A stretch of 64,000 nucleotides of DNA. Source: Hyphomicrobiales bacterium (lineage in GTDB: Bacteria; Pseudomonadota; Alphaproteobacteria; Rhizobiales; Devosiaceae). The position numbers and the translations under genes are program-made. The DNA is taken from the NCBI GenBank assembly GCA_027487555.1, contig JAIYDI010000008.1:1-64000 (forward strand), in the 5' to 3' direction. Shown in pieces: positions 47,102 to 57,208 of the stretch. The first letter of the stretch is position 1, and every line of letters begins with the position of its first letter. Below the pieces are notes generated by a model that had not been told where the DNA came from, did no database searches, and worked only from the letters and a program-made list of their open reading frames with translations.

Positions 47102-49951
47102 ATGCCCGCCCAGCACCTCGTCGAAGCCCCCGTCCAAACGCCGCAGCCGGTCGTCGCCATCCGCATCCCGGTGCGGATGCTGGGGATCGTGACGCTCGGC
47201 CTCGTCGCAATCGTGCTGGTGTCGCTCGCCACCTGGCATGTCGATGATCCGAGCTTCTCCTACGCGTCGGACCAGCCGGCGCGCAATCTGCTCGGCTTTG
47301 CGGGTGCGGCGCTGGCCGACCTCGCGGTGCAGGTGTTCGGGCTCGGCACCATCGCCATCGTTGTGCCGCCGGCGCTGTGGGGCTGGGCCTTTGTGCGCCG
47401 CCGCGTTCCGACCAGGATGCCGCTGCGCCTCCTGTGCTGGGTGGGTGCCAGCGTTCTGTTCTGCGGTCTCGTCGCGTTCTTTGCCGTGCCAGCAAGCTGG
47501 CCACTGCCAACGGGGCTCGGCGGTCTTGTCGGTGCTGGATTCACCGGTCTCGCCAGTATGGTGACGGGCGCGTCGCCGCAGCCGGTCACCGCCTGGCTCT
47601 TCGCCATTCTCATCGCGCTCCCGACCGCGGCGCTGTTCTGGATCGCCATGGGCCTCGGCCGCGTGCACCTGCCGAAGATCGAGCCGGCCCTTGCCGGCAA
47701 GGGCAAGGCGCGCGCGAAGAAGCCCGCGCCGGCCGTTGATCTCGCCGATGAGCGCGGCATGGCTCGTGACAACGACCGCGATGGCAAGCCCGATCGCGAT
47801 TCGGCGCTCGACATCATTCTCGGCGCCGCCACGCATTTCGCCTATTCCGCGCAGGCGGCCGCACGGCGCGGCATTGCCGAGCTGCAGCGCCGTCGCGAGG
47901 CGGCGATGGACGCTGTCGTGGCGCGCTCCGCCGCCACCGAGCCAAGCCTCGACGGTTTGGGTCGGCCATCGCCCGAACTCGCGCCGGTGCGGCTCGGCGC
48001 TGAGCCCCAGCGCAGCGAGCGCCGTTTCACGGCTGCCAATGCCGTCCCCGTGGCGCCGGCAGCGGACGATTTCGACACTGAGGACGCGCACGAACCCGCC
48101 GCCGCCCGACAGGCCGATACCCGCCCCGCGCAAGAGACGCCGCCCTTCGATACCGATGACGATCTCTATCCGCCTGAGGTGGAGGTCGAGCCACCGCACT
48201 GGGACATGCAGACGCCGCTGCGCGGGCCGATGGCAACGCGCGCCAATACCCGCGTCACGCCGCAGCCGCAGCCCGTCGTCAACCCGGCGGCACGTCAGGC
48301 CGCCGCCCCAGTCGCAGCCGCGCCGATCAGTCCGCGCGTCGCGCCGCCCGCTCCCAGGGTCCAGCCCGGCCAGCGCCAGTTGCGTGAAGCGCAGGGCTCG
48401 CTGCTCGAAGACGAGAACACGGGTTTCGAACTACCGCCCCTGAGCCTGCTGGCCGCGCCAAAGCAAAAGGGTGCCAGCCCCGAGCATGCTCCCGAGCGGC
48501 TCGAGGAAATGGCGCGCAAGCTCGAAAGCGTGCTCGAGGATTTCGGCGTCAAGGGCGACATCATCAATGTGCGCCCCGGCCCGGTGGTCACCCTGTTCGA
48601 GCTCGAACCGGCGCCCGGCATCAAGTCGAGCCGGGTGATTTCGCTCGCCGACGATATCGCGCGCTCGATGAGTGCCATCTCTGCCCGCGTCGCCGTGGTG
48701 CCCGGACGCAACGTCATCGGCATCGAGCTGCCCAATGCGCAGCGCGAGACGGTGTACCTGCGCGAGATGCTGGCCTCGACCGATTTCGAGAAGATGAAGG
48801 GCAAGCTGCCCATCTGCCTCGGCAAGACAATCGGCGGAGAGCCGATCATCGCCGATCTCGCCAAGATGCCGCATCTGCTCATCGCCGGCACCACCGGCTC
48901 GGGCAAGTCGGTGGGCATCAATACCTTCATCCTGAGCCTGCTCTACCAGATGACGCCGGAACAGTGCCGGCTGATCATGGTCGACCCGAAAATGCTGGAA
49001 CTCTCGATCTATGACGGTATTCCGCACCTGCTCACCCCCGTGGTGACCGATCCGCACAAGGCGGTGACGGCGCTCAAATGGGCGGTGCGCGAGATGGAGG
49101 ATCGCTATCGCAAGATGAGCAAGATCGGTGTGCGCAACATCGACGGCTTCAACATGCGGGTCAGCGAGGCCAAGGCCAAGGGCGAGGTGATCACCCGTAC
49201 GGTACAGACCGGCTTCGACCACGAGACGGGCGAACCGATCTTCGAGAGCGAGGCATTCGACCTCGAGCCGTTGCCCTATATCGTCGTCATCGTTGACGAA
49301 ATGGCCGATCTGATGATGGTCGCCGGCAAGGATATCGAAGGCGCCATCCAGCGACTTGCGCAGATGGCGCGCGCCGCCGGCATCCACATGATCACCGCGA
49401 CGCAGCGTCCGTCGGTCGATGTCATTACCGGCACCATCAAGGCGAATTTTCCCACGCGTATCTCGTTCATGGTGACCTCCAAGATCGACAGCCGCACCAT
49501 CCTTGGCGAGCAGGGCGCCGAGCAGCTGCTCGGCAATGGCGACATGCTCTACATGGCTGGCGGCGGCCGTATCCGGCGTCTCCACGGCCCGTTCGTCGCG
49601 GATGGCGAGGTCGAGGCGATCGTCGCGCACCTTAAATCGCAGGGCTCTCCGGACTATCTCGAATCGATCACCGCCGACGAGGATGAGTTCGACGAAGACG
49701 GCGCAATGGCGGGCGGCAAGGGCGGCGGCGACGAATATGGCGGCTCGGGCGACGAGCTCTACGACAAGGCCGTGCATGTGGTGCTCACCGACAAGAAGGT
49801 TTCCACCTCCTATATCCAGCGTCGGCTCGCCATCGGCTACAACAAGGCCGCGACACTGATCGAACGGATGGAAAAGGAAGGCGTGATTTCGGCGGCCAAC
49901 CATGCCGGCAAGCGCGAGATCCTCGTGGGCAACAATTCCGACGGGTATTGA
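47102..49951 (+). CDS. ftsK: DNA translocase FtsK
   Basis: FtsK pumps DNA at the division septum and activates XerCD at dif. The 949-aa protein has a short N-terminal membrane domain (about four hydrophobic segments in the first 190 residues), a long Pro/Ala-rich linker (about 190-460), the motor with Walker [15 protein letters not shown] near residue 594 and Walker [14 protein letters not shown], and a C-terminal gamma winged helix ([15 protein letters not shown]). The lolA-type gene follows, as in other Rhizobiales. Confidence 0.95.
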   Translation: MPAQHLVEAPVQTPQPVVAIRIPVRMLGIVTLGLVAIVLVSLATWHVDDPSFSYASDQPARNLLGFAGAALADLAVQVFGLGTIAIVVPPALWGWAFVRRRVPTRMPLRLLCWVGASVLFCGLVAFFAVPASWPLPTGLGGLVGAGFTGLASMVTGASPQPVTAWLFAILIALPTAALFWIAMGLGRVHLPKIEPALAGKGKARAKKPAPAVDLADERGMARDNDRDGKPDRDSALDIILGAATHFAYSAQAAARRGIAELQRRREAAMDAVVARSAATEPSLDGLGRPSPELAPVRLGAEPQRSERRFTAANAVPVAPAADDFDTEDAHEPAAARQADTRPAQETPPFDTDDDLYPPEVEVEPPHWDMQTPLRGPMATRANTRVTPQPQPVVNPAARQAAAPVAAAPISPRVAPPAPRVQPGQRQLREAQGSLLEDENTGFELPPLSLLAAPKQKGASPEHAPERLEEMARKLESVLEDFGVKGDIINVRPGPVVTLFELEPAPGIKSSRVISLADDIARSMSAISARVAVVPGRNVIGIELPNAQRETVYLREMLASTDFEKMKGKLPICLGKTIGGEPIIADLAKMPHLLIAGTTGSGKSVGINTFILSLLYQMTPEQCRLIMVDPKMLELSIYDGIPHLLTPVVTDPHKAVTALKWAVREMEDRYRKMSKIGVRNIDGFNMRVSEAKAKGEVITRTVQTGFDHETGEPIFESEAFDLEPLPYIVVIVDEMADLMMVAGKDIEGAIQRLAQMARAAGIHMITATQRPSVDVITGTIKANFPTRISFMVTSKIDSRTILGEQGAEQLLGNGDMLYMAGGGRIRRLHGPFVADGEVEAIVAHLKSQGSPDYLESITADEDEFDEDGAMAGGKGGGDEYGGSGDELYDKAVHVVLTDKKVSTSYIQRRLAIGYNKAATLIERMEKEGVISAANHAGKREILVGNNSDGY

Positions 49952-49969
49952 GCCGCAAAGAGTCGCGGA

Positions 49970-50079
49970 CCTCGTCCTTCGTCGTTCGACAGGCTCACGA
50001 TGAGGAGGCTCAGGATTGTCTGTCGAGATTTGTGGTTCGGCAGGCACTGCGTCGCAGGCGTCACCTTGAGCGGAACTTT
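49970..50079. repeat. REP-like composite, copy 4
   Basis: This diverged copy contains CCTCGTCCTTCG, TTCGACAGGCTCACGATGAG and a second GGCTCAGGATTG arm, between ftsK and lolA. Confidence 0.6.
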
Positions 50080-50144
50080 CTCCCTATGGCCGCAATTGCA
50101 CCCTATATGATGAACAGATCGATCCGGATTGATAGCGAGGCCCC

Positions 50145-50792
50145 ATGATCCGTCGAAGCTTCGTCGCGCTTGCTGCCGCTGCCCTGGCACTGGCCACAGC
50201 CACGCCTGCCGTGCTGTCCCAAGACCAGCAGCCGCGTGAACTGACCGAAATCGAGCGGCAGCTGATCACCGACATCAACACGCATAACTCCGCCATCAAG
50301 ACCATGGTCGGACGCTTCCTGCAGATCGACACCGAAGGCAACCGCATCGAGGGCACGTTCTATCTCGAGCGGCCGGGCAAGGTGCTGTTCCGCTATAACC
50401 CACCGTCATCCGAACAGATTGTCTCGGTGGGGCGCGGCTTCTATGTCGTGGACCGCAAGGCCCAGACCCAATACGCCTATCCGCAGGACAAGGTGCCGCT
50501 CAGGCAGTTTCTCGATAAGGAAATCGACCTGTTCAAGGCCAATATCGTCGCGGTGGCCGAATCGGGCGATTATTTCTCGCTCACCCTCCAGGATGATACC
50601 CCGGCCGGCATCGTCCGGGTGGCGCTGGTCTTCGACAAGGAAAGCAAGAACCTGAAGCAGTGGACACTTACCCAGCCCTCGGGCGCGGAGCTCACCTTCT
50701 CGCTTTACGATGTCGAGTTCGACCTCGAAATCCCCAAGCCGTATTTCTACATCGACCCGACGTTCAAATCCGTGCAGGCGCCAACGGGTTAG
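50145..50792 (+). CDS. lolA: Outer-membrane lipoprotein carrier protein LolA
   Basis: LolA carries lipoproteins across the periplasm. The 215-aa protein has a signal peptide (about residues 1-25) and the LolA pattern: GRFLQIDTEGNRIEGTFYLERPGKVLFRYN, and WTLTQPSG-ELTFSL. Its place after ftsK matches Rhizobiales synteny. Confidence 0.9.
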   Translation: MIRRSFVALAAAALALATATPAVLSQDQQPRELTEIERQLITDINTHNSAIKTMVGRFLQIDTEGNRIEGTFYLERPGKVLFRYNPPSSEQIVSVGRGFYVVDRKAQTQYAYPQDKVPLRQFLDKEIDLFKANIVAVAESGDYFSLTLQDDTPAGIVRVALVFDKESKNLKQWTLTQPSGAELTFSLYDVEFDLEIPKPYFYIDPTFKSVQAPTG

Positions 50793-50822
50793 GCACCTAG
50801 GGCAGGGTAGAGGGGCGACACC

Positions 50823-51317
50823 ATGACCCGGATCGGCATTGTTCCCGTCGCGGCCGCAGAGCTCGCCCGCGTTCAGACACTGGCCCACGAAATCTGGCCC
50901 GAGGCATTTGCCGGCATCCTGCCCGCGGAGCGCATTCCCGGCATGCTGGCCGAGATCTATGCGTTGCAGACGCTTGAAGCCGATATCGCCGAGCGTGGCC
51001 ACCAGTATTGGCTGGCCTCGGGCGACGCGGGCGACCTTGGTTTCGCCTCTGCCTATCAGGCCCAGGGCCGGGTGTGGATCAAGAAGCTCTATGTGCATGA
51101 AACAGCCCGGGGGCTCGGGCTGGGCAAGCAGTTGATCGCCGTGGCACGCACGCATTTCGGTCCCGACCTGCCCGTCGCGCTCTATGTGAACGACGGCAAT
51201 GCCCCGGCGATCGCCTTCTACAAGGCGCAGGGGTTCGCGATCGAAACGCACGTCCCCGTGCAGATGGGCCCCTACCAGTTCACGGATTACGTCATGGTGA
51301 AGCCCGGCACCGCCTGA
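50823..51317 (+). CDS. GNAT family N-acetyltransferase
   Basis: This is a 164-aa GNAT protein. The acetyl-CoA loop ARGLGLGKQLI is at about residues 97-107 and NAPAIAFYKAQGF follows. The substrate is unknown. It starts 30 bases after lolA and is probably co-transcribed. Confidence 0.85.
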   Translation: MTRIGIVPVAAAELARVQTLAHEIWPEAFAGILPAERIPGMLAEIYALQTLEADIAERGHQYWLASGDAGDLGFASAYQAQGRVWIKKLYVHETARGLGLGKQLIAVARTHFGPDLPVALYVNDGNAPAIAFYKAQGFAIETHVPVQMGPYQFTDYVMVKPGTA

Positions 51318-51440
51318 TGCGCACGATGCCGGGCCGCTGCCGGAGCACAGGCCCCGACGCTATGCCCAAGCCATTTCCCGCAAAATCTTGCATACATTCT
51401 GACGCCAGCCGTGGGTTTTGCCGCCTCAGCGCCACTTTCA

Positions 51441-51455
51441 TTAATCGCCCTTTAA
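51441..51455. promoter_or_regulatory. CtrA box upstream of GGDEF/EAL gene
   Basis: TTAATCGCCCTTTAA is an exact TTAA-N7-TTAA match, 46 bases before the ATG at 51502. It suggests cell-cycle control of the downstream c-di-GMP enzyme. Confidence 0.6.
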
Positions 51456-51501
51456 CACCGGCCGACTAGCCTCAATACAATTGTTTGAGGTTTTGATCGT
51501 T

Positions 51502-53634
51502 ATGGACAGTATGTCCAATCAGGGCGGAAATATTCTGCTGCTCGACGCGGCCATTCAGGCCATTCCGTATGGTTTCTGTGTCTGGTCACCACATTTCGAG
51601 TTGATTGTGTGGAACCAGCATTACCTCGACATATACGGGTTCCCGGCGCGCCGCATATACAAGGGCATGCCTCTCGAAGAGGTTGTGCAGATCTCTGCAG
51701 AGCACGGAAATCATCCGGACCAGTCGCCCCGCGACTTTCTTGAAGCGTACAAGGCCGAACTGCTCGCCAACCGCTCGGGGCTGCGCTCCAAGGTACGCGA
51801 ACTCATGGATGGCGGCCGCATCGTCGAGACCGCGCATGTCTACTCGCCCGGGCTTGGCTGGGTGGTGACGCATGAGGATGTGACGGACGAGATCGCTTCG
51901 TCGGAAATCGTGCAGCGGCGGAAGTTCGACCTCGAACGCCAGAACCTGCGCTTTGACGCCGCGGTCAACAATATCAGCCAGGGCCTGTCCATGCATGATG
52001 CGCAGGGCCGGCTGGTGATCACGAACCAGCCATACCAGCGCATCTACAACCTGCCGCCGCACCTGCTGCGGCCCGGCACGGCGCTCGACGCCATTCTGGA
52101 CCACCTGTCGAACGCCGGCATGACGACGCACAACGGCGATCTGGAAGCCTATCGCCGTTGGCGGCGCGACCTGATTGCCAGGCGGGAATATGGCAAAGCC
52201 ATCCACGAGCTCAATGGCCGCGTCATCCTGATGCAGAGCCATCCGATGAAGGATGGCGGCTGGGTCACGACCCACGAGGACATTACCGAGCAGCGCCAGC
52301 AGGAAGAGCGCATCCGCCACATGGCGCGCCACGACGCCCTGACCGGCCTGCCCAACCGCGTGCAATTCATCGAGGCGATGGATGCGGCCGAGGCCGCGAT
52401 CCTGCGGGGCGAGGGTATTGCGGTGCTCTGCATCGACCTCGACCATTTCAAGCAGGTCAATGACAGCCTTGGCCACTCGATCGGTGACAAGCTGCTGCAG
52501 CACGTGGCTGGCCGGCTCAAGGCTGCGACCCGCGAGAACGACCTTGTCGCGCGGCTCGGCGGCGATGAGTTCGCGCTGCTGCTGCGTGGCGGCGTCAGCC
52601 CCACCGACGCCGCGACGGTGGCCGAGCGCATCGTCACCTCCATCGGCACGCCCTTCATGGTCGATGACCACCAACTCGTCATTGGCGCGAGTGTCGGCAT
52701 CTCCATCGCACCCGCCGACGGCGAAGATGGCGAAGCGCTGATGAAGAACGCCGACCTGGCGCTCTACAAGGCCAAGACCGATGGCCGCTCCACTTATCAC
52801 TTCTTCGAGACGGGCATGGATGCAGCGATCCAGAAGCGCCGCTCCATCGAGGCGGGCCTGCGCCTCGCTCTCGGACGCGAGGAGTTCCGCCTCGTGTTCC
52901 AGCCGCTGGTCGGGCTCGAGGAAAACCGCATCACCTGCTTCGAGGCGCTGCTGCGCTGGGATCCGCCGGGTCGCGCCACCGTGGCGCCAGGCGATTTCAT
53001 CCCCGTCGCCGAGGAAACCGGCCTGATCGTGCCAATCGGCGAATGGGTGTTGCGCGAAGCCTGCCGTACCGCAGTTTCCTGGCCTGACAACGTTCGCGTC
53101 GCTGTCAATCTCTCGCCCGCGCAGTTCAAGAGCAAGCACCTGTATGAAACCGTGATGGTCGCGCTGACCGAGAGCGGCCTCGATCCGCGCCGGCTCGAGC
53201 TCGAGATCACCGAGAGCCTGCTGCTCACCGACAACGAGCCGACCCTGCGCCTGCTGCACAAGCTGAGGGCACTGGGCGTGCGCATCTCCATGGACGATTT
53301 CGGCACCGGCTACTCGTCGCTGAGCTATCTGCGCAGCTTTCCCTTCGACAAGATCAAGATTGACCGCTCGTTCATGCGCGATCTGAAGACGCGCAGCGAC
53401 AGCCTCGCCATCGTGCAGGCGGTGATCGGGCTCGGCCATTCGCTCGGCATGTCGACCACCGCCGAGGGCATCGAGACCACCGAACAGCTCGAAGCCGTGC
53501 GCGCCCATGGCTGCAACGAGGTACAGGGCTTCCTGTTCTCCCCGCCGGTGGCGGCGAGCAGCGCCGCCGAGCTGCTTGCAGCGGAACGCAGGACAACGGG
53601 GGCGGCAGACGGCAAGGTGCAAAAGCGCGCCTGA
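51502..53634 (+). CDS. PAS-PAS-GGDEF-EAL c-di-GMP enzyme
   Basis: This 710-aa protein has two N-terminal PAS-type domains (about residues 15-130 and 145-270). The diguanylate cyclase domain has ARLGGDEF near residue 352, and an RxxD inhibitory site (REND) lies five residues before it. The EAL domain has CFEALLRW near residue 480 and DDFGTGYSSLSYLR. Both catalytic signatures look complete, so it may make and break c-di-GMP. The ATG at 51502 is preferred; a TTG at 51481 would add seven residues. Confidence 0.92.
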   Translation: MDSMSNQGGNILLLDAAIQAIPYGFCVWSPHFELIVWNQHYLDIYGFPARRIYKGMPLEEVVQISAEHGNHPDQSPRDFLEAYKAELLANRSGLRSKVRELMDGGRIVETAHVYSPGLGWVVTHEDVTDEIASSEIVQRRKFDLERQNLRFDAAVNNISQGLSMHDAQGRLVITNQPYQRIYNLPPHLLRPGTALDAILDHLSNAGMTTHNGDLEAYRRWRRDLIARREYGKAIHELNGRVILMQSHPMKDGGWVTTHEDITEQRQQEERIRHMARHDALTGLPNRVQFIEAMDAAEAAILRGEGIAVLCIDLDHFKQVNDSLGHSIGDKLLQHVAGRLKAATRENDLVARLGGDEFALLLRGGVSPTDAATVAERIVTSIGTPFMVDDHQLVIGASVGISIAPADGEDGEALMKNADLALYKAKTDGRSTYHFFETGMDAAIQKRRSIEAGLRLALGREEFRLVFQPLVGLEENRITCFEALLRWDPPGRATVAPGDFIPVAEETGLIVPIGEWVLREACRTAVSWPDNVRVAVNLSPAQFKSKHLYETVMVALTESGLDPRRLELEITESLLLTDNEPTLRLLHKLRALGVRISMDDFGTGYSSLSYLRSFPFDKIKIDRSFMRDLKTRSDSLAIVQAVIGLGHSLGMSTTAEGIETTEQLEAVRAHGCNEVQGFLFSPPVAASSAAELLAAERRTTGAADGKVQKRA

Positions 53635-53699
53635 GACCGCAAGAGCCCGCGCTTTACCGGCCTCTTGCGTGGTGTCGCCGGGGCTGCAAGCATTCAGTC

Positions 53700-54329
53700 A
53701 TGCGCAGACGACATCATGCCCAGCTGCTCGCCATTGCCCGTCGCCATGCCGGAGCGTCCGCCGCCGAGGATGTGGTGCAGGAGGCTTACCTCGCTGCCAT
53801 CGAAGCTGGCCGCCTCTCCGTCGATGATCCCGAGACGGTGCGCTGGCTTGCCGGGGTCATCCGCAATCGCGCGCGCATGATGCGCCGTGGGCTGGGGCGA
53901 AGCCGGGCACGCGAGCAGCACTGGCAGGGGCTGCGACCGGCGGCCGAGACCGCGCGGGATGCGGCACCATCCCTACCGCCGGATCTCCCGCCGGCGCTCA
54001 GAGCCGTGGCCGTGCTGGCAGTAACCGGGCACACCCGGCGCGAAATCGGCTATCTTCTCGGCCTTACCGATGTTGCCCTGCGGCAGCGGCTCGCTGCGCT
54101 GAAGCGGCGCCTCGCATCGGCGGGCCTCGCCACACCGGGGGAACTTACCGGGCTGAGCCTCGACCTCGCCTATGGCAGGATCCGCGATGCGCTGTTGCCC
54201 GCTCTCACCCGTCACGCCGCGCTCTTTGCCAGCCACGACCCGGATGGACATCTTTTCTTTGTGCGGCACTCACGAAACGCCGTTCGGCGGCAACTGGCAG
54301 ATGCACATGAACAGGAGGGCTCGCCATGA
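53700..54329 (+). CDS. ECF-type RNA polymerase sigma factor
   Basis: This 209-aa protein has a sigma region 2 (ASAAEDVVQEAYLAAIEAG) and a region-4-like helix-turn-helix (TRREIGYLLGLTDVALRQRL). A C-terminal extension of about 75 residues follows region 4. No anti-sigma gene is adjacent; the gene overlaps a VOC-family gene by 4 bases. ECF factors with linked enzymes and C-terminal extensions are known, but this pairing's signal is not clear. Confidence 0.8.
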   Translation: MRRRHHAQLLAIARRHAGASAAEDVVQEAYLAAIEAGRLSVDDPETVRWLAGVIRNRARMMRRGLGRSRAREQHWQGLRPAAETARDAAPSLPPDLPPALRAVAVLAVTGHTRREIGYLLGLTDVALRQRLAALKRRLASAGLATPGELTGLSLDLAYGRIRDALLPALTRHAALFASHDPDGHLFFVRHSRNAVRRQLADAHEQEGSP

Positions 54330-54715
54330 GCTTCAGGATCAAATCCGTCGCAATCGTCTTCTATGTCGCCGACCTCGTCCGCACCGAGGCCTTCTATCGC
54401 GATGCGCTCGGCATCGCGTTGACGCGGGAAGAGGGGGCCGAGCCATTCTGGCTGCAGGGCCAGCCAGAGAATGGACCAAGCCTGATCTTCTTCCAGCAGC
54501 CGGGCCGCAGAGGCGATACCCCGTCCATCGTGTTCGAACTCGATGAGGGCGGCATAGATGACGTCGTGGCCGATCTCGCAAGCCGCGGTGTCACCATCGT
54601 TACGCCGGTGTCGGAGGCCCCGGGGGGTTGGAGCGCCGACTTTCTGGACCCGGATGGCTTCAGCCTTGGCCTCTACCAGTATGGCGAACTGCCGCGATCG
54701 CTGAAGCCCGCCTGA
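54326..54715 (+). CDS. VOC (glyoxalase/bleomycin-resistance) family protein
   Basis: This 129-aa protein has the vicinal-oxygen-chelate fold: VAIVFYVADLVRTEAFYRDALGI at the start and FLDPDGFSLGLYQ at the end. It is translationally coupled to the ECF sigma gene (ATGA overlap). Metal ligands are only partly clear, so enzymatic activity is uncertain. Confidence 0.85.
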   Translation: MSFRIKSVAIVFYVADLVRTEAFYRDALGIALTREEGAEPFWLQGQPENGPSLIFFQQPGRRGDTPSIVFELDEGGIDDVVADLASRGVTIVTPVSEAPGGWSADFLDPDGFSLGLYQYGELPRSLKPA

Positions 54716-54721
54716 CGCAGC

Positions 54722-55666
54722 TCACGCCCGCGCGTAGAGCTGCGTCGCCTTGAGCAGGATTTCCGCCGCGCGGGTCAGGCCACCAAACTGCGCCAGCAGC
54801 GCTGCGCGCGGAATCTGCTGGCGCAGTTCCTCGCCCAGTGGCGAGGAAAAATGCCAGGTATTGCCCCCCGGATTGTTCTCGATGGCAATGAGCCGGCCGC
54901 TGCCATGTTCGCGCATGATGTCTATGCCCTGCAGCGGGATGGCGGGCAGTGCGCCGGCCATCCGCTGGGCAAAGGCGATGATCCCGGGATCCTGCACCAG
55001 CCGACGCTCGCGCACCCCGCCATTGGTGGCGATGGACGCGCCGAGCAGGACCTGCGGCGGCGCATCGAGCGGCGGGCGCGGATCGGACATCACATGCTCC
55101 ACCATGTAGAGCGGTTCGCCGAACAGCAGCAGCACGCGGAAATGGCTGGGATAGGGCCCGGTATCGATGAAGCTCTGGACAAGCATCGGGCTCGCGTGGA
55201 TCGGGTGCTCGGGGGCAAAATGCTGCGGCTGGAGCTTGCCGACCATCTGGGTGGGGACGAGATGCGCCAGACCCTTTGAGGTCGCGCCCGGATCGAGCGG
55301 CTTCAGCACCGTCAATGGCCCCCAACGCCGCGCATCGAGCGCCTGCCCCCACTGAAAGACCGCACTCACGGGATGCGCGATCCCCGCCTCGGCATATTGG
55401 CGGAGCTGCGCGGTCTTGATGATCTGCCTGCAGATGAAACGCCGGCCCGGGAGCACGGGCAAAGCCAATGTGCCATCGAAGCCGACGATCAGTGCCGGCA
55501 GGCCGGTTAGCGCCGCGGCGATCGGCGCATTATCCGCCTCGTCATGGGCAACCCGCACCGTGACCGACGGGTCCCGCGCCATGATCTCGGCGGCGATGGT
55601 GGCAAAATCCTCGCGGTAGTCGTCGCCGCGGCGCGGCACGATTACCAGGGCTTTTTCGGCAGGCAT
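54722..55666 (-). CDS. ATP-grasp-like protein
   Basis: This is a 314-aa protein. It has an N-terminal Rossmann-like part (LVIVPRRGDDYREDF), a lysine region (LTVLKPLDPGATSKG), LVQSFIDTGPYPSHFRVLLLFG, and a C-terminal ENNPGGNTWHFSS with metal-binding Glu/Asn of the ATP-grasp type. I infer an ATP-grasp ligase-like enzyme; the substrate is unknown. It is convergent with the VOC gene and stands alone. Confidence 0.65.
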   Translation of the reverse strand: MPAEKALVIVPRRGDDYREDFATIAAEIMARDPSVTVRVAHDEADNAPIAAALTGLPALIVGFDGTLALPVLPGRRFICRQIIKTAQLRQYAEAGIAHPVSAVFQWGQALDARRWGPLTVLKPLDPGATSKGLAHLVPTQMVGKLQPQHFAPEHPIHASPMLVQSFIDTGPYPSHFRVLLLFGEPLYMVEHVMSDPRPPLDAPPQVLLGASIATNGGVRERRLVQDPGIIAFAQRMAGALPAIPLQGIDIMREHGSGRLIAIENNPGGNTWHFSSPLGEELRQQIPRAALLAQFGGLTRAAEILLKATQLYARA

Positions 55667-55709
55667 TGCGCACCCCATCGGCTGGAGGCAAATCGCGGCC
55701 TGAAAACGC

Positions 55710-55740
55710 CGCTGCCGCCCCCGATATGGAAGCGGCAGCG
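55710..55740 (-). terminator. Hairpin downstream of outer-membrane barrel gene
   Basis: CGCTGCCG (55710-55717) pairs with CGGCAGCG (55733-55740); read leftward it is followed by a short TTTTC run. Confidence 0.55.
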
Positions 55741-55773
55741 CGCAAAAGGCCGTGCGTCAACCAACCGGATCGA

Positions 55774-56412
55774 TCAGAACTTGACGGCGATACCGGCGCG
55801 GACCGTGTCGGACGTCAGATCGACGTCGTAATCGTAGCCATTGATCTCGTAGGTGGCCGTACCGAACGCATCATGCAGATACTCGGCGCGCAGCACCACA
55901 TTCGGGGTAACGGCGAAATCGACGCCGGCGCCCACCGTGACGCCGGTATGAATCTGCGTGTCCGAACCATCTTCGGAGACCGAATAGAGCTCACCCTGCG
56001 CCAGCGCCACGCCGCCCGCCGCATAGAACAGCGCGTTGCCAAAGCTGGTGCCGACACGGCTGCGCAGATGCGCCGTCCAGTTGACGGCAAAGCTCGAGCT
56101 GTCCTCGCCATCCGACCAGCTCGCCGAGCCATTGGCCTTGGCGAAATCGCTCTCGACACCGAACACCACCCCACCGGGCAGCTCGAAATTGTGCCCGCCA
56201 TAAATGCCGTAGCTCTCCACGTCGAAATCGGCCGAACCGAAAGCCGTATCGACAGAGAAATTCGACGTGCCGGCAAAGGCGCCCGCATAGGAACCAGTCC
56301 AACCGCCGAGCAACCCGGCCACCGCATTGTCGATGACTTCGTCGGCATGAACAGCGGCAGTGCTGACGAGAAGGGCAGCAGAAACAGTCACAAGGCGAAT
56401 GCGGTTAAACAT
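55774..56412 (-). CDS. Outer-membrane beta-barrel protein (Omp25/31-like)
   Basis: This 212-aa protein has a signal peptide (about residues 1-23, ending AVHA) and alternating beta-strand pattern with GGWTGSYAGAFAG, FGVESDF, LRAEYLHDAFG and a terminal Phe (GIAVKF). It matches the porin-like OmpA/Omp25 barrel family of Rhizobiales. Its exact role is unknown. Confidence 0.85.
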   Translation of the reverse strand: MFNRIRLVTVSAALLVSTAAVHADEVIDNAVAGLLGGWTGSYAGAFAGTSNFSVDTAFGSADFDVESYGIYGGHNFELPGGVVFGVESDFAKANGSASWSDGEDSSSFAVNWTAHLRSRVGTSFGNALFYAAGGVALAQGELYSVSEDGSDTQIHTGVTVGAGVDFAVTPNVVLRAEYLHDAFGTATYEINGYDYDVDLTSDTVRAGIAVKF

Positions 56413-56491
56413 GGCATCAATCCAAACGATTCATCTATCACTCACAGATACCAAATGTGACCGCAATGGCAAGAGTGCGGCGCCTTGATGA

Positions 56492-57166
56492 CCTGTTTCA
56501 GAAGGACTGCCGACGGCCCTGCACGCCCTGTTTGATGGCCTCGCCTGGTTCACCGCCGCGATCGCCGCCCTGCTGATGCGGCGCTGGCGCGCCGACATGC
56601 TGCCGCCCTCTCCCTTTCGCGGCGACCCCATGCACCTCCTGGTGCTGCTCGGGGGCGCCGGATTTGGCGCCTATCTCTTCGGCAGCCTCAACCTCTGGAT
56701 CTCCGGGATTGGCGGGCTCGCCCGCTCGGTGGAGGGCGCGCTCGCCGGCGCCATCGTCGCGGTGGAAGTCTACAAGCGCGTGAAGAGCGTCTCGGGGCGC
56801 TCGGCGGCGCTCTATGCGCTGCCCGTCGCGGTCGGCATTGCGGTCGGCCGCATCGGCTGCTTCCTCGCCGGCATGGAGGATTTCACCTATGGCACGCCGA
56901 CAAATCTGCCCTGGCGGCATGATTTCGGCGACCGCATTCCGCGGCATCCGGTGCAACTGTAAGAAACCGGACTGATGGCGCTGTTCGCGCTGGTCTATGT
57001 GGTGGCCATGGGCCGCCGCAATACTTATGTCGCTGCCAACGGCTTCGCGCTTGTGGTGCTATACTATGCCGCGCAACGCTTCGGGCTCGAATTCCTCAAG
57101 CCCTGTTCCCCACTGATATTTGACCTGACCCTCTTTCAACTGCTGTCGATCTCGCTTAGCCTCTAG
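56492..57166 (+). pseudogene. Prolipoprotein diacylglyceryl transferase-like gene, disrupted
   Basis: The reading frame has Lgt-type blocks: VGRIGCFLAGMEDF, TNLPWRHDFG and RHPVQL, where Lgt has RHPxQLYE. A TAA at 56960-56962 takes the place of the Tyr codon, and the same frame continues to 57166 with membrane segments (ALFALVYVVAMGRRN, AQRFGLEFLKP). No ATG precedes the first part in frame after the stop at 56489; GTG or CTG starts would be needed. It resembles the non-canonical Lgt homologues found beside radical SAM genes, not the true Lgt. Confidence 0.8.
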
Positions 57167-57208
57167 GCCATTGCGATCCTTCGGGACAGAAAGCCATTTC
57201 ATGCCTGA

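Noticed and set aside
43393..48199. Very long open frames on the minus strand opposite glnK-amtB, the second Amt gene and ftsK
   Set aside because: They are antisense to well-supported genes and have the His/Arg/Asp-rich composition of reverse-frame shadows caused by GC-rich third positions.
51586..53622. Minus-strand open frame of about 680 codons opposite the GGDEF/EAL gene
   Set aside because: Shadow of a clear multi-domain gene; no recognisable domain.
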